A program made the translations under genes and the position numbers. A stretch of DNA of 64,000 bases, from contig JADKJL010000012.1 of the NCBI GenBank assembly GCA_016721015.1, positions 124,001 to 188,000 on the forward strand, written 5' to 3'. Origin of the DNA: Lysobacterales bacterium (GTDB lineage: Bacteria; Pseudomonadota; Gammaproteobacteria; Xanthomonadales; Rhodanobacteraceae). Positions 47,697-57,340 of the stretch are shown here, piece by piece; position 1 is the stretch's first letter, and each line of letters starts with the position of its first letter. The notes under the pieces were generated by a model. The model saw only the letters and a program-made list of their open reading frames with translations. It ran no database searches and was not told the DNA's origin.

Positions 47697-49031
47697 CTAC
47701 ACAGCATCCGACAACGAGGTAAACGTGAAATCACGGATCTTCAGCGGCGGGATCATCATCACGAACGGTGATTCGTCGTCACCGACACGCACCGGCTTGC
47801 CGATTTCCTCGATGTTGTTGAGCATGATCACCGGCGATTCGTTGAAGCGGAAATTCTTGATCGGATACTTGATCTCGCCATTCTCGATATAGAACGTGCC
47901 GTCGCGGGTCAGGCCGGTCAGCAGCACGGTCTGCGGATCAACCATGCGGATGTACCAGGTGCGGGTGACGAGGATGCCTTTCTTGGTCGACTTGACCAGA
48001 TCCATCGTCGACTTGTCGCCACCGACCATGATCAGGTTGCCCGGCTGGCCACTGGCCTTCTTCTCCTTGAGCTTGGCCCAGTAACGCGAGTACTGCATGT
48101 ACTCGACCTTGCCCTTGGTGATAACCGGCGTACGTTCGCGCGCCTGACCCTCGTTGTCCCATGGCAAGACCGCCGCGACCGGATCGACCGGATCGGCATA
48201 GATCGTCACGCGCTCGTCAAACATCTTTTCACCAAGCTTGTTGCCACCGCCCTTCTTCGACAGGAAGCTGCGGCCTTCATCGGCCTGGCGCGCATCGAAT
48301 CCGAACATCATGAACGAAATAAGCCCAGCGCTCGCCGCCGGTTCCATGATGACCGTGTACTTGCCGGGCTCGAGTGCCTTGGCATCTCGCGAGGCGGTCG
48401 CTTTCTGCACGGCAACCTTGATCTCGTCCTTGGCATTGAACTGCTCGATATCGGCAAGATTGCGCGCAACCCAGCCCGATCCGGTGCCGTCTTCGGTGCG
48501 CACCGTGCAGGTGAAATCGACATTGGTGCTGGTCTGGTAGGCGAAGTTGCCGTTGCTGTTGGCGATCGCGGAGAAGCGCGCACTGTCGGACAGGAAGCCT
48601 GCCGCGACGCACTTGGCCGCTTTGCTGGGACCAATCGAATCGGCGGCGACGCTGGCCCGGTATTCGGGTGTGATCGCGGCGGTTTTCTCGAACCAGGTCT
48701 TGCTCTTGGCGTAGGTTTGCTTGCCGATCGCCGGCACGAACTCCGGGTTCTCGGGGGCCAGCTTGGCCAGTTCCTCGGCGCGGCGCACCACTTTTTCGAG
48801 CGACTTGTCGTCGAACTCGTTGATGGTCGCGGTGCCGACACGCTTGCCGAAAGCGACCTGCACGCCGAGCTCGGCATCGCTGACGATGCCACTGGTGGAT
48901 ACCGCATTGAGTGCGTAACGGATGTTGCCATCCACGGAACCACTGAGGGTCGCCGTGCACTCGTCAGCTTTCGACAACTTGATGACCTTGTCGAGGATCG
49001 CCTTGGCGTCCTGTTCGGAATAGATACTCAT
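47697..49031 (-). CDS. TldE/PmbA-like protein
   Basis: A 444-residue member of the TldD/TldE family without the HExxxH metal site, hence TldE-like. Family elements are GVQVAFGKRVGTATINEFD, AASAGLISFMMFGF and the C-terminal TRDGTFYIENGEIKYPIKNF. TldE forms a heterodimer with TldD and together they proteolyse unfolded peptides and mature peptide antibiotics. The ATG at 49031 follows GGAG at 9 nt; no signal peptide is present, in contrast to the two TldD partners upstream. Confidence 0.87.
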   Translation of the reverse strand: MSIYSEQDAKAILDKVIKLSKADECTATLSGSVDGNIRYALNAVSTSGIVSDAELGVQVAFGKRVGTATINEFDDKSLEKVVRRAEELAKLAPENPEFVPAIGKQTYAKSKTWFEKTAAITPEYRASVAADSIGPSKAAKCVAAGFLSDSARFSAIANSNGNFAYQTSTNVDFTCTVRTEDGTGSGWVARNLADIEQFNAKDEIKVAVQKATASRDAKALEPGKYTVIMEPAASAGLISFMMFGFDARQADEGRSFLSKKGGGNKLGEKMFDERVTIYADPVDPVAAVLPWDNEGQARERTPVITKGKVEYMQYSRYWAKLKEKKASGQPGNLIMVGGDKSTMDLVKSTKKGILVTRTWYIRMVDPQTVLLTGLTRDGTFYIENGEIKYPIKNFRFNESPVIMLNNIEEIGKPVRVGDDESPFVMMIPPLKIRDFTFTSLSDAV

Positions 49032-49048
49032 CGATAAGACTCCTGCTC

Positions 49049-50683
49049 TCAACCGAGGCTGCGTGCGGTGTTGATGACATTGATACCGTTGAATCGAGCC
49101 GTGCTCGATCCATGCGATACAGCGGAAACCTGGCCAGGCTGGCCCTTGCCGTCGAAGAATGAACCGTTCAAGCGGTAGTCACTCTGGTCGCAGACCGCAA
49201 CGCAGGCATTCCAGAATTCCGGCGTGCGGATTTGATAGGCGACGTCTTCGATCATCCGGGTGATCTTGCCGTTCTTGATTTCATAGAAGAGCTGACCGCC
49301 GAACTGCGCGTTGTAGCGCTGCTGATCGATCGAGAACGAGCCATCGCCGATGATGTAGATGCCATTCTCGACATCCTTGACCATCTGCTCGGGCGACAAT
49401 TTTTCCTTGCCGGCTTCGAGCGAGACATTGGCCATGCGCTGGAACTGCACGCTCGACCAGGAATCGGCATAGCAGCAGCCCTGCGAATGATCGAGACCAA
49501 GGATATGGGCCTGGTCGCGAATGGCCTGATAGTTGACCAGGATGCCATCCTTGATCAGATCCCAGCGCTGGGTCTTGACGCCTTCGTCGTCGTAACCGAC
49601 CGCGCCGAGCGAGTTTTTCTGGGTCTTGTCGGCGACGATGGTGACCTTGTCGCTGCCCCACTGGTAGTCCTTCGATTTCCACTTGTCGAGCGTGGCGAAA
49701 CTGGTGCCGGCATAGTTGGCTTCGTAGCCAAGCACGCGATCGAGTTCGGTCGGGTGGCCGACCGATTCGTGGATCGTCAGCCAGAGATGGCTCGGATCGA
49801 GCACGAGATCGAATTTGCCGGGCTTGACCGACGGTGCCTTCAGCTTTTCCTGGGCCTGTTTCGCCGCCGCAACGGCGTCTTCGAGCATGTCGTAGGAATT
49901 GCCGTAGCCGATCAAGCCACCCGGCAGCGCGAATTTGTCTTCCTTCTTGCCATCGAGATATTCGAAACCCATGCCCGCCGGCATCGACAAGCCATCGCGA
50001 CTGCGAAACTTGCCCGTGGCCTTGTCAATCGCGGAAACCGTCATCGGTGCCCAGATGCGGTGGATGTCCTGATCGATATAGGAGCCATCGGTCGAAGCAA
50101 AATATTTCTGTTCATTGACCTGGAACAGCATCGAGTTGACGAAATTGGCACCGGCCTTGATGGCCGCCGCGTTGACGCCGAGCAGCAGGTCGACCTTGTC
50201 CTTGATCGGCACTTCCATCGAATTCTTGACGATCGGTGTCGCCCAGGAAACCTCGCCGACACCCTTGACCGGTGCGAGTTGCACGGGATCGGTGGTCAGC
50301 TTCGAATTGGCTTTGGCGATCTGCACAGCCTGACGCGCCGCTTTCGCCACCGAGTCCGCGCTGAGATCGCTGGATGCGGCAAAACCCCAGGTACCGTTGG
50401 CAATGACGCGGATACCGACACCGGACGACTCGGTGTTGACGACGTTCTGCACCTTGTCCTCGCGGGTGATCACGAACTGGCGCAGGTAGCGACCGATGCG
50501 CACGTCGCAATAGGTCGCGCCGTCGGCCTTGGCGGCCGTCATCGCGGTGTCGGCCAGCCGCTTCTTCAAGCCCACGTCGAGTTTGCCGAGCAACTCCTCG
50601 GCGGCGATGACCCGACCGTAGGCCGGTAGCAGCAGCACGCCGAGGCCGATACCGCTGGCCTTGATGAAATCACGTCTTTGCAT
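49049..50683 (-). CDS. TldD-like metalloprotease, Tat-exported, copy 2
   Basis: A 544-residue TldD-family protein. The N-terminus QRRDFIKASGIGLGVLLLP is a twin-arginine signal. The zinc motif HESVGH lies near residue 304 and the late Cys (NACVAVCDQSDY) with GKGQPGQV corresponds to the third metal ligand region of TldD. Start at 50683 places the Tat motif at the very N-terminus; a 21-codon extension is unlikely. It is a tandem duplicate of the next gene, about 80 percent identical by eye, with equal length. Confidence 0.88.
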   Translation of the reverse strand: MQRRDFIKASGIGLGVLLLPAYGRVIAAEELLGKLDVGLKKRLADTAMTAAKADGATYCDVRIGRYLRQFVITREDKVQNVVNTESSGVGIRVIANGTWGFAASSDLSADSVAKAARQAVQIAKANSKLTTDPVQLAPVKGVGEVSWATPIVKNSMEVPIKDKVDLLLGVNAAAIKAGANFVNSMLFQVNEQKYFASTDGSYIDQDIHRIWAPMTVSAIDKATGKFRSRDGLSMPAGMGFEYLDGKKEDKFALPGGLIGYGNSYDMLEDAVAAAKQAQEKLKAPSVKPGKFDLVLDPSHLWLTIHESVGHPTELDRVLGYEANYAGTSFATLDKWKSKDYQWGSDKVTIVADKTQKNSLGAVGYDDEGVKTQRWDLIKDGILVNYQAIRDQAHILGLDHSQGCCYADSWSSVQFQRMANVSLEAGKEKLSPEQMVKDVENGIYIIGDGSFSIDQQRYNAQFGGQLFYEIKNGKITRMIEDVAYQIRTPEFWNACVAVCDQSDYRLNGSFFDGKGQPGQVSAVSHGSSTARFNGINVINTARSLG

Positions 50684-50825
50684 GGTGTCCTCCGCCTCTG
50701 AAGAAATTTTCCTGACCGATACCGGCAGGACAATGATGGGTTGCACGCCGGCCCAGGCCGGATAAAAACCTCAATGACCGAGAATGGCCTGCATCAGGCT
50801 TCCCGTCATGTGGCGAATGGCACGG

Positions 50826-52460
50826 TCAACCGAGGCTGCGTGCCGTGTTGATCACGTTGATGCCGTCAAACCGCGCCGTACTCGCCCCGTGCGAAACCGC
50901 CGATACCTGGCCCGGCTGGCCCTTGCCGTCGAAGAAGGTGCCACCGATCCGGTAGTCGCGCTCGTCGCAGATTGCCGAGCAGGCATTCCAGAACTCCGGC
51001 GTGCGGATCTGATAGGCCACATCCTCGATCATCCGGGTGATCTTGCCATCCTTGATTTCGTAGAACAGCTGGCCGCCGAACTGCGCGTTGTAGCGCTGCT
51101 GGTCGATTGAATACGAACCACGGCCGACGATATAGATGCCGTTGTCGACCGCCGCGACCATTTCGGCCGGGGTCAACCTCTGCTTGCCGGGCTCAAGCGA
51201 GACATTGGCCATGCGCTGAAACTGCACGCTCGACCACGAATCGGCATAGCAGCAGCCTTGTGAGTGATCGAGCCCGAGGATATGCGCCTGGTCGCGGATA
51301 ACCTGATAGTTGACGAGGATGCCGTCCTTGATCAGATCCCAGCGCTGCGCGGAAACCCCTTCATCGTCATAGCCGACCGCGCCAAGCGAATGCTTCTGGG
51401 TGCGATCGGCGACGATCGTCACCTTGTCACTGGCGTAACGGAAATCCTTCGATTTCCACTTGTCGAGCGTGGCAAAACTGGTGCCCGCATAGTTCGCCTC
51501 GTAGCCGAGTACACGATCGAGCTCAAGCGGGTGGCCGACCGATTCGTGGATGGTCAGCAACAGATGGCTTGGATCGAGCACGAGATCGTACTTGCCGGGC
51601 TTGACCGAGGGCGCCTTGAGTTTTTCCTGGGCCTGTTTCGCCGCCGCAACGGCGTCTTCGAGCATGTCATAGGAATTGATGTAGCCGGTCACGCCACCCG
51701 GCAGCGCGATCTTGTCCTCCTTGCGGCCATCCAGATATTCATAGCCCATGCCCATCGGCGCGCCGAGGCCATCGCGTCGGCGGAACTTGCCACTGGCCTT
51801 GTCGATCGCGGAGACCTGGATCGGCGCCCAGATCCGGTGGATGTCCTGATCGATGTAGGAACCATCGGTCGAGGCGAAATATTTCTGCTCGTTGATCTGG
51901 AACAGCGTGGAGTTGACGAAACTTGCTCCGGCCGCGAGCGCTGCCGCATTGACCTCAAGCAGTCGCTCGATCTTCTCCTTGATCGGCACCTCCAGCGCGT
52001 TCTTGATGACCGGAGTCGCCCACGAGACTTCGCCGACGCCCTTGACCGGAGCCAGTCGCACCGGTTGCGTGGTCAGCTTCGAGTTGGCCTTGGCGATCTG
52101 CACCGCCTGGCGCGCCGCCCGGGCCACGGCGTCCGCACCGAGGTCGCTGGTCGCGGCGAAACCCCAGGTGCCATTGGCGATCACGCGAATGCCGATGCCG
52201 GTTGACTCGGTATTGACGACGTTCTGCACCTTGTCCTCGCGCGTCATCAGGAACTGGCGCAGATAGCGGCCGATGCGCACGTCGCAATAGCTCGCGCCAT
52301 CGGCGCGAGCAGCGGTCATGGCGGTATCGGCGAGACGCTTCTTCAAGGCCACGTCGATCCGCGTGACCAGCTCCTCGGCGGCAATCGCCCGCCCATAGGC
52401 CGGCGCCAGCAACATGCCGAGTCCGATACCGGACACCTTGAGAAAGTCGCGTCGCTCCAT
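50826..52460 (-). CDS. TldD-like metalloprotease, Tat-exported, copy 1
   Basis: Paralogue of the following gene, also 544 residues, with Tat signal ERRDFLKVSGIGLGMLLAP, HESVGH near residue 304 and NACSAICDERDY near the end. ATG at 52460 has GGAG at 6 nt; the ATG two codons earlier sits on the ribosome site. The 142-bp gap to copy 2 may contain a separate promoter. It is the first gene of the nine-gene leftward run. Both copies keep every motif, so neither looks degenerate. Confidence 0.88.
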   Translation of the reverse strand: MERRDFLKVSGIGLGMLLAPAYGRAIAAEELVTRIDVALKKRLADTAMTAARADGASYCDVRIGRYLRQFLMTREDKVQNVVNTESTGIGIRVIANGTWGFAATSDLGADAVARAARQAVQIAKANSKLTTQPVRLAPVKGVGEVSWATPVIKNALEVPIKEKIERLLEVNAAALAAGASFVNSTLFQINEQKYFASTDGSYIDQDIHRIWAPIQVSAIDKASGKFRRRDGLGAPMGMGYEYLDGRKEDKIALPGGVTGYINSYDMLEDAVAAAKQAQEKLKAPSVKPGKYDLVLDPSHLLLTIHESVGHPLELDRVLGYEANYAGTSFATLDKWKSKDFRYASDKVTIVADRTQKHSLGAVGYDDEGVSAQRWDLIKDGILVNYQVIRDQAHILGLDHSQGCCYADSWSSVQFQRMANVSLEPGKQRLTPAEMVAAVDNGIYIVGRGSYSIDQQRYNAQFGGQLFYEIKDGKITRMIEDVAYQIRTPEFWNACSAICDERDYRIGGTFFDGKGQPGQVSAVSHGASTARFDGINVINTARSLG

Positions 52461-52786
52461 GGTCATCTCCGCAGTGGGGTCGGCTGTCAGCGCAATGGCC
52501 GGTCATCAATCACCGAGCAATCAGCCGATCCTGACCGACTTCCGCGTCCGCGTCATGTGTGGATAGGCATGGTCAGCCCATTGCGCACTTCGAAGTCATT
52601 GAATCCGGATTGCCCTTGTCGCCGTAGATTCATCCAACAGCGCCTGCATGCACGCCCCGGTGCGGTCAACAATTCAGGAATCAGCAATGAATCTCTCCAG
52701 GCAGCTGCAGATCGGCAGAAGACAAGCCCTGCGTGCGCACACAGAAATCGCCAGTTCAGGGCTTTCAACGATCCGGGGTCGCGCGC

Positions 52787-53671
52787 ATGACATGGCTTGA
52801 CGGCGAACGCGTTGTCGCCGCCACGCGACCGCTACTCGCATGCCTGGTCGCCCTCCTTGTCAGCGGTTGCCAAGCGGTCGCGTTCAACGTGCTCAACAGC
52901 GGGCGCACGACGCTGCCACCGATCGAAACGCGCACCTACGACGAAAGCCTCGAGCTCAAGCTTGATGTGCATCGACCAGGGTCAGTCGCGGCAAAGCCGC
53001 CGATTGCGGTGTTCTTTCATGGCGGCAGTTGGCGCAGTGGCAGCCGGGCCGAATACGGCTTCGTCGGTGAAGCACTGGCGCGGCGAGGCATCATTGCGAT
53101 CGTCCCGGATTACCGCGTTTTTCCGCAGGTTCGCTTCCCCGAATTCGAGTTCGATGCGGCTCATGCGGTGCGCTGGGTTTTCGATCATGCCGATGAACTG
53201 GGTGGCGACCGTCAGCGGATCTTCCTGGTCGGGCATTCGGCCGGCGCGCAAATCGCCGCCTTGCTCGGCACCGACCAGCACTATCTGGCCAGCGTCGGAC
53301 TCGTGCCAAAGGATCTGGCCGGCATCGTGGGCATCTCGGGGCCTTACGATTTCCTGCCGCTGACCGACCCGGACCTGATCGAGGTGTTCGGTGAAAAGAA
53401 AGACTGGCCAGCCTCGCAACCGGTCAATTTTGTCGATGGTGATGAACCGCCGTTTCTGCTCCTGCATGGACTGGCCGATCGCGTCGTCTGGCCGCGAAAC
53501 AGCACTTCATTGCAAGCAAGGCTGCAGAAGGTCGGAGTTCCGGTTCAATTGATCACTTATCCGTCGATCGGTCATTTCCGCATCGTCGCGGCATTCCGCT
53601 TCCATGGACTCGCACCCACGCTGGCCGATACCGCGGATTTCATCCTCTCCGGTCATGCACGGCAGCCCTGA
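52787..53671 (+). CDS. Lipoprotein alpha/beta-hydrolase (carboxylesterase type)
   Basis: A 294-residue hydrolase. The lipobox LLVSGC in the N-terminal signal predicts a lipoprotein. Catalytic features: oxyanion hole FFHGGSW, nucleophile GHSAGA, acid LLHGLADRVVW and His in YPSIGHFR. This is the HSL/BD-FAE-like esterase pattern; the substrate is unknown. Its start at 52787 follows no strong ribosome site. The 250 bp before it (52510-52786) hold no gene I can support. Tail-to-tail with selO. Confidence 0.83.
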   Translation: MTWLDGERVVAATRPLLACLVALLVSGCQAVAFNVLNSGRTTLPPIETRTYDESLELKLDVHRPGSVAAKPPIAVFFHGGSWRSGSRAEYGFVGEALARRGIIAIVPDYRVFPQVRFPEFEFDAAHAVRWVFDHADELGGDRQRIFLVGHSAGAQIAALLGTDQHYLASVGLVPKDLAGIVGISGPYDFLPLTDPDLIEVFGEKKDWPASQPVNFVDGDEPPFLLLHGLADRVVWPRNSTSLQARLQKVGVPVQLITYPSIGHFRIVAAFRFHGLAPTLADTADFILSGHARQP

Positions 53672-53673
53672 AC

Positions 53674-55236
53674 TCAGGAGCTGCATGAAAGCATCGAGCA
53701 ACCGGCCTTGTTGCGCGCCCAATCCGGCCGACGCTGGGCGAAGCGCTCGCGACCGGGCTGATCGTCATAGGGGTGGCGCATGACATCGAGCAGCGCGTGG
53801 ATCTCCGATTCGTCGCCCGCGTCTGCCATGTCGATCGCTTGCTGGGCCAGCCAGTTGCGCAGCACATAACGTGGATTCACCGCACGCATGCGCTCACAAC
53901 GCCGCTCGGCCGACTGCGGATCGCTTTCAAGTCGCACGGCGTAGCGGGACAGCCACGACTGCAGGATCGGCGTCATCTGCTGGCGTTTCGCGTCATCGTA
54001 GAAAGCGGCCGCAAACATCTCCGGCGCGCGTTGGGCGGTTGCCAGATCGGACAAGGCACGGAAAAAGATCGTCATGTCGACCTCGGCCGCCGTCATCCAT
54101 CCATGAAGATCCTGCATCAGGACCAGATCTTCTTCCCGACATTCCAGCATGCCCAGCTTGGCCGCGATATTGGCGCGATCGGCCGCCATCCAGGTGTCGA
54201 TATAGCGTTGCAAACCGGCTTGCAGCGGTTCGATCGAGCCGAACACCGGCGCCAGCGCCTGGGCCAGACAGGCCAGATTCCAGTGCGCGACCTGCGCCTG
54301 CTGACCGAAGCGGTAGCGCCGATGCTGGCGATCGGTCGTGTTCGGCGTCCACTCGGGATCGAAATTGTCGATCCAGCCATACGGACCGTAATCGATGGTC
54401 AGGCCGAGGATCGACATGTTGTCGGTGTTCATCACGCCGTGAACGAAACCCACCCGCATCCAGTGCGCAACCATGACCGCCGTGCGTGCGCAGACTTCGC
54501 CAAACCAGTCCGCGCGCAGATCCTCGCCTTTGCCTTGAAGCTCGGGAAAATCACGGCGGATCGTGAAATCGATCAATTGATTGAGGACTCCGTTTTCGCC
54601 ACGCGACGAGGGCAGCTCGAAATTGCCGAAGCGGATGAAGGAGGGTGCCACCCGGCAGACGATCGCGCCCTTCTCCGCCGCAGGGTGCCCGTCATAAAAC
54701 ATGTCGCGGACCACCGGATCACCGGTCGCGACCAAACTCAACGCCCGCGTTGTCGGCACACCGAGATGATGCATGGCTTCGCTGCACAGAAACTCCCGGA
54801 CCGAGGAGCGCAGCACGGCGCGCCCATCCGCCCTGCGCGAATACGGTGTCGGCCCGGCGCCCTTGAGTTGCAATTCCCAGCGCTGTCCGGCCGAGTTCAG
54901 GACCTCGCCCAGAGAGATCGCACGTCCGTCGCCCAATTGCCCCGCCCAGTTGCCAAACTGATGCCCCCCGTAGTTGGTGGCGTAGGTTTGCATGCCGTCC
55001 ATCAAGGCATTTCCGCCAAAAACGTCGGCAAATTCCCGTGAATTTGCCTGAATTTCGGAAAAGCCAAGGGATTCGGCCATTTCAGCGGAATGCGCGATCA
55101 GGCGCGGAGCGCTGACCGGCAAGGGTGCGACAGACGAATGCAGGGCACCACGGACCTCGCGCGGCCCCGGACTAGTTTCGCTGTCGCCTGGCAGCTCGCG
55201 CACGAAGGCGTTGTCGAACCGGAGCTCTGGAAGCAT
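53674..55236 (-). CDS. selO: SelO (YdiU), protein adenylyltransferase pseudokinase
   Basis: A 520-residue SelO that transfers AMP from ATP to Ser/Thr/Tyr of target proteins, with roles in redox stress. Family features are ATNYGGHQFGNWAGQLGDGR, the Lys of LQLKGAGPTPYSR, and NTDNMSILGLTIDYGPYGW. The C-terminus ends SCSS, with Cys at the position occupied by selenocysteine in animals. The ATG at 55236 gives MLPELRFDNAF, the usual beginning; the longer frame upstream is not conserved in character. Confidence 0.95.
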   Translation of the reverse strand: MLPELRFDNAFVRELPGDSETSPGPREVRGALHSSVAPLPVSAPRLIAHSAEMAESLGFSEIQANSREFADVFGGNALMDGMQTYATNYGGHQFGNWAGQLGDGRAISLGEVLNSAGQRWELQLKGAGPTPYSRRADGRAVLRSSVREFLCSEAMHHLGVPTTRALSLVATGDPVVRDMFYDGHPAAEKGAIVCRVAPSFIRFGNFELPSSRGENGVLNQLIDFTIRRDFPELQGKGEDLRADWFGEVCARTAVMVAHWMRVGFVHGVMNTDNMSILGLTIDYGPYGWIDNFDPEWTPNTTDRQHRRYRFGQQAQVAHWNLACLAQALAPVFGSIEPLQAGLQRYIDTWMAADRANIAAKLGMLECREEDLVLMQDLHGWMTAAEVDMTIFFRALSDLATAQRAPEMFAAAFYDDAKRQQMTPILQSWLSRYAVRLESDPQSAERRCERMRAVNPRYVLRNWLAQQAIDMADAGDESEIHALLDVMRHPYDDQPGRERFAQRRPDWARNKAGCSMLSCSS

Positions 55237-55401
55237 GCGCGTCTGTTGGCCTGGAATGGAATATGGATCAACCCTGCATATCGGCACGCAGAGGAGCCAT
55301 GGCAAGGGCAGACAACTCAAACGTCGCCTGCCTTTGCAAGTTTTGACGCAGGCCGATATACTTGCGCGCTTTGCTCAAGCCCGTTCGCCCCGAGGTTTCC
55401 A

Positions 55402-55527
55402 ATGAAAGTGCTTTCTTCGCTCAAGTCCGCCAAGGCCCGCCATCGCGATTGCAAGATCGTGCGTCGCCGCGGCAAGGTTTTCGTGATCTGCAAGAGCAAC
55501 CCGCGTTTCAAGGCACGTCAGCGCTAA
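55402..55527 (+). CDS. rpmJ: Ribosomal protein L36 (RpmJ), zinc-free type
   Basis: A 41-residue protein, MKVLSSLKSAKARHRDCK and on to KSNPRFKARQR. It has only two Cys and lacks the four-ligand zinc ribbon, so it is the C-minus (YkgO-like) type, the form I recall in xanthomonads. It is too short to stand out on its own and lies at the end of a longer spurious frame. The start is preceded by CGAGGTTTCCA. Confidence 0.93.
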   Translation: MKVLSSLKSAKARHRDCKIVRRRGKVFVICKSNPRFKARQR

Positions 55528-55552
55528 GCGGTCGATCTTCAGTTCGACGTCG

Positions 55553-55580
55553 AAGGGCCGCGCGAGCGGCCTTTTGCGTT
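55553..55580 (+). terminator. Intrinsic terminator of rpmJ
   Basis: GGCCGC-GCGA-GCGGCC stem-loop followed by TTTTGCGTTT. Confidence 0.8.
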
Positions 55581-55699
55581 TCAGGACCACCACCCCTCGG
55601 CTTCCAGCTTATGTGCAGACCGGCATGGAAGTCGCGCCACGGTTCTGTTAAAACAGCGACTTGTTGGGGATACATCCATTCAGATCAGGAGGTTCGGCG

Positions 55700-55999
55700 A
55701 TGAACTTGAAGTTTGTTCTCGGTTGCATGCTGCTTGTTTTCGGCTTCTTCGCGGCCGCTCCCGTCGTCCACGCCGACACCGTGACGCTGGGTCAGACCAA
55801 CGTACGCGCCGTAGCGGCTCCGGAACGCGGACTCAGCATGAGCCAGGTCGAAAAGCGCTTCGGTGCCCCGCAAGCCAAGCTGCCTCCCGCCGGCGGCGAC
55901 ACCGCGCTGCACCCGGTGATCAATCGCTGGCACTACAACGGCTTCACGGTTTATTTCGAGCGCAACATCGTCATCCACAGCGTCCGCGACGGCGCCTGA
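55700..55999 (+). CDS. Small exported protein, function unknown
   Basis: A 99-residue protein with a signal peptide (FVLGCMLLVFGFFAAAPVV, cleavage after VHA). The mature 73 residues contain GLSMSQVEKRFGAP and INRWHYNGFTVYFERNIVIHSV, a pattern like small SmpA/OmlA-type or PepSY-like beta domains, but I do not assign a family. GATCAGGAGG precedes the ATG. It lies 14 bp before aguA in the same direction, perhaps as one transcript. Confidence 0.75.
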   Translation: MNLKFVLGCMLLVFGFFAAAPVVHADTVTLGQTNVRAVAAPERGLSMSQVEKRFGAPQAKLPPAGGDTALHPVINRWHYNGFTVYFERNIVIHSVRDGA

Positions 56000-56013
56000 C
56001 CCGCAACCGATAG

Positions 56014-57051
56014 ATGACCGACTCCACGTTGCGCCTGCCGGCCGAATGGGAGCCGCAGGCGGCGATCCTTGTTGCCTGGCCGCATGCAGGAACCGACTGG
56101 GCCGAGCGCCTCGAATCGGTTGAATCGACTTATGCCGCGCTGATCGCCGGCATCACCCGCTTCCAGACTGCCATCGTCCTTGTTGCCGATGGCACGGTTC
56201 GCGAGCGCACACTCGAGCGGCTTGCACCGAAGGCAATCGATCCGGATCGGATCCGTTTTATCGCCCTGAGTTATGACGACACCTGGCTGCGTGATTCCGG
56301 ACCGATCACGCTCAGCGACGGCCGTGGCGGCTTCACGCTCAATGACTTCCGCTTCACCGGCTGGGGCGGCAAGTTCGAAGCCAGCCTCGATGACCGCATC
56401 GTCAGCGAACTGATTGCACGCAAGCTGTTTGTCGATGTGCGACACCGGCATATCGACTGGGCACTCGAAGGGGGTGCCATCGAATCGGATGGCCAGGGCA
56501 CGATCCTGACCACCTGGAACTGCCTGCATCTTCGCCATCCTGATCTGAGCCGAAAACAGATCGAATCGACCCTGCTCGAAACCCTGGCGGCCCAGCGCGT
56601 GCTCTGGCTCGATCACGGTTATCTGGAAGGCGATGACACCGACGCGCATATCGACACGCTGGCGCGCTTTGCGCCCGACGATGCGATCGTGTTCCAGGCC
56701 TGCGACGACCCGGCCGACAGCCACTACGCCGAACTCAAGGCGATGGCGGGCGAACTGGCCGGGCTGCGCACGATTTCGGGCAAGCCCTACACCCTGTACG
56801 CCCTGCCCTGGCCACAGCCGATCCTGGACGAAGGTCGCCGACTTGCCGCGTCCTATGCGAATTATCTGATCGTCAACGGCGCGGTGCTCGTACCCGCATA
56901 TGCCGATGCCGCCGACGACGAAGCCGCCCGCATCATCGGCCTCGCCCACCCCGATCGAGAAATCGTGCAGATTCCGTGTCGGCCCCTGATCTGGCAGAAC
57001 GGCAGCCTGCATTGCCTGACAATGCAGTTGCCGCAGGGTGTGGTCGCGTAA
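56014..57051 (+). CDS. aguA: AguA, agmatine deiminase
   Basis: Converts agmatine to N-carbamoylputrescine. The guanidino-modifying enzyme fold is shown by LPAEWEPQAAILVAWPH, YDDTWLRDSGP, WALEGGAIESDG, GDDTDAHIDTLARF and the catalytic Cys in NGSLHCLT near the end. Length 345 residues, normal. The next enzyme of the same pathway lies 510 bp downstream in the same direction. Confidence 0.93.
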   Translation: MTDSTLRLPAEWEPQAAILVAWPHAGTDWAERLESVESTYAALIAGITRFQTAIVLVADGTVRERTLERLAPKAIDPDRIRFIALSYDDTWLRDSGPITLSDGRGGFTLNDFRFTGWGGKFEASLDDRIVSELIARKLFVDVRHRHIDWALEGGAIESDGQGTILTTWNCLHLRHPDLSRKQIESTLLETLAAQRVLWLDHGYLEGDDTDAHIDTLARFAPDDAIVFQACDDPADSHYAELKAMAGELAGLRTISGKPYTLYALPWPQPILDEGRRLAASYANYLIVNGAVLVPAYADAADDEAARIIGLAHPDREIVQIPCRPLIWQNGSLHCLTMQLPQGVVA

Positions 57052-57172
57052 CGAACGAATCCGAACGCGATGCGATGCCTTCTCCTGGATGCGCTTCCCT
57101 CTCCCGGGTGCCCCGGCCTCTCCCCGAAGCGCTGCCCCTCCCCCAAAAGGCCTTTTCCCCAACCTTCCCCAT

Positions 57173-57340
57173 GCCTTCTCCTGAATGCGTTGCCTTCTCG
57201 ATGCGTGCCCCGTTGCCTTCTCCTGAATGCGTTGCCTTCTCCTGAATGCGTTGCCTTCTCCTGAATGCGTTGCCTTCTCCTGAATGCGTTGCCTTCTCCT
57301 GAATGCGTTGCCTTCTCCTGAATGCGTTGCCTTCTCCTGT
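57173..57340. repeat. 19-bp tandem repeat array
   Basis: Seven perfect copies of GCCTTCTCCTGAATGCGTT, one degenerate 23-bp copy after the first, and a truncated last copy that merges with the palindromic repeat. Degenerate relatives begin at about 57075. No gene lies between 57052 and 57560. Confidence 0.95.

Noticed and set aside
53773..55041. 422-codon plus-strand frame
   Set aside because: Antisense shadow of selO.
57173..57340. CRISPR array
   Set aside because: Direct 19-bp repeats without spacers and no cas genes; it is a simple tandem repeat.
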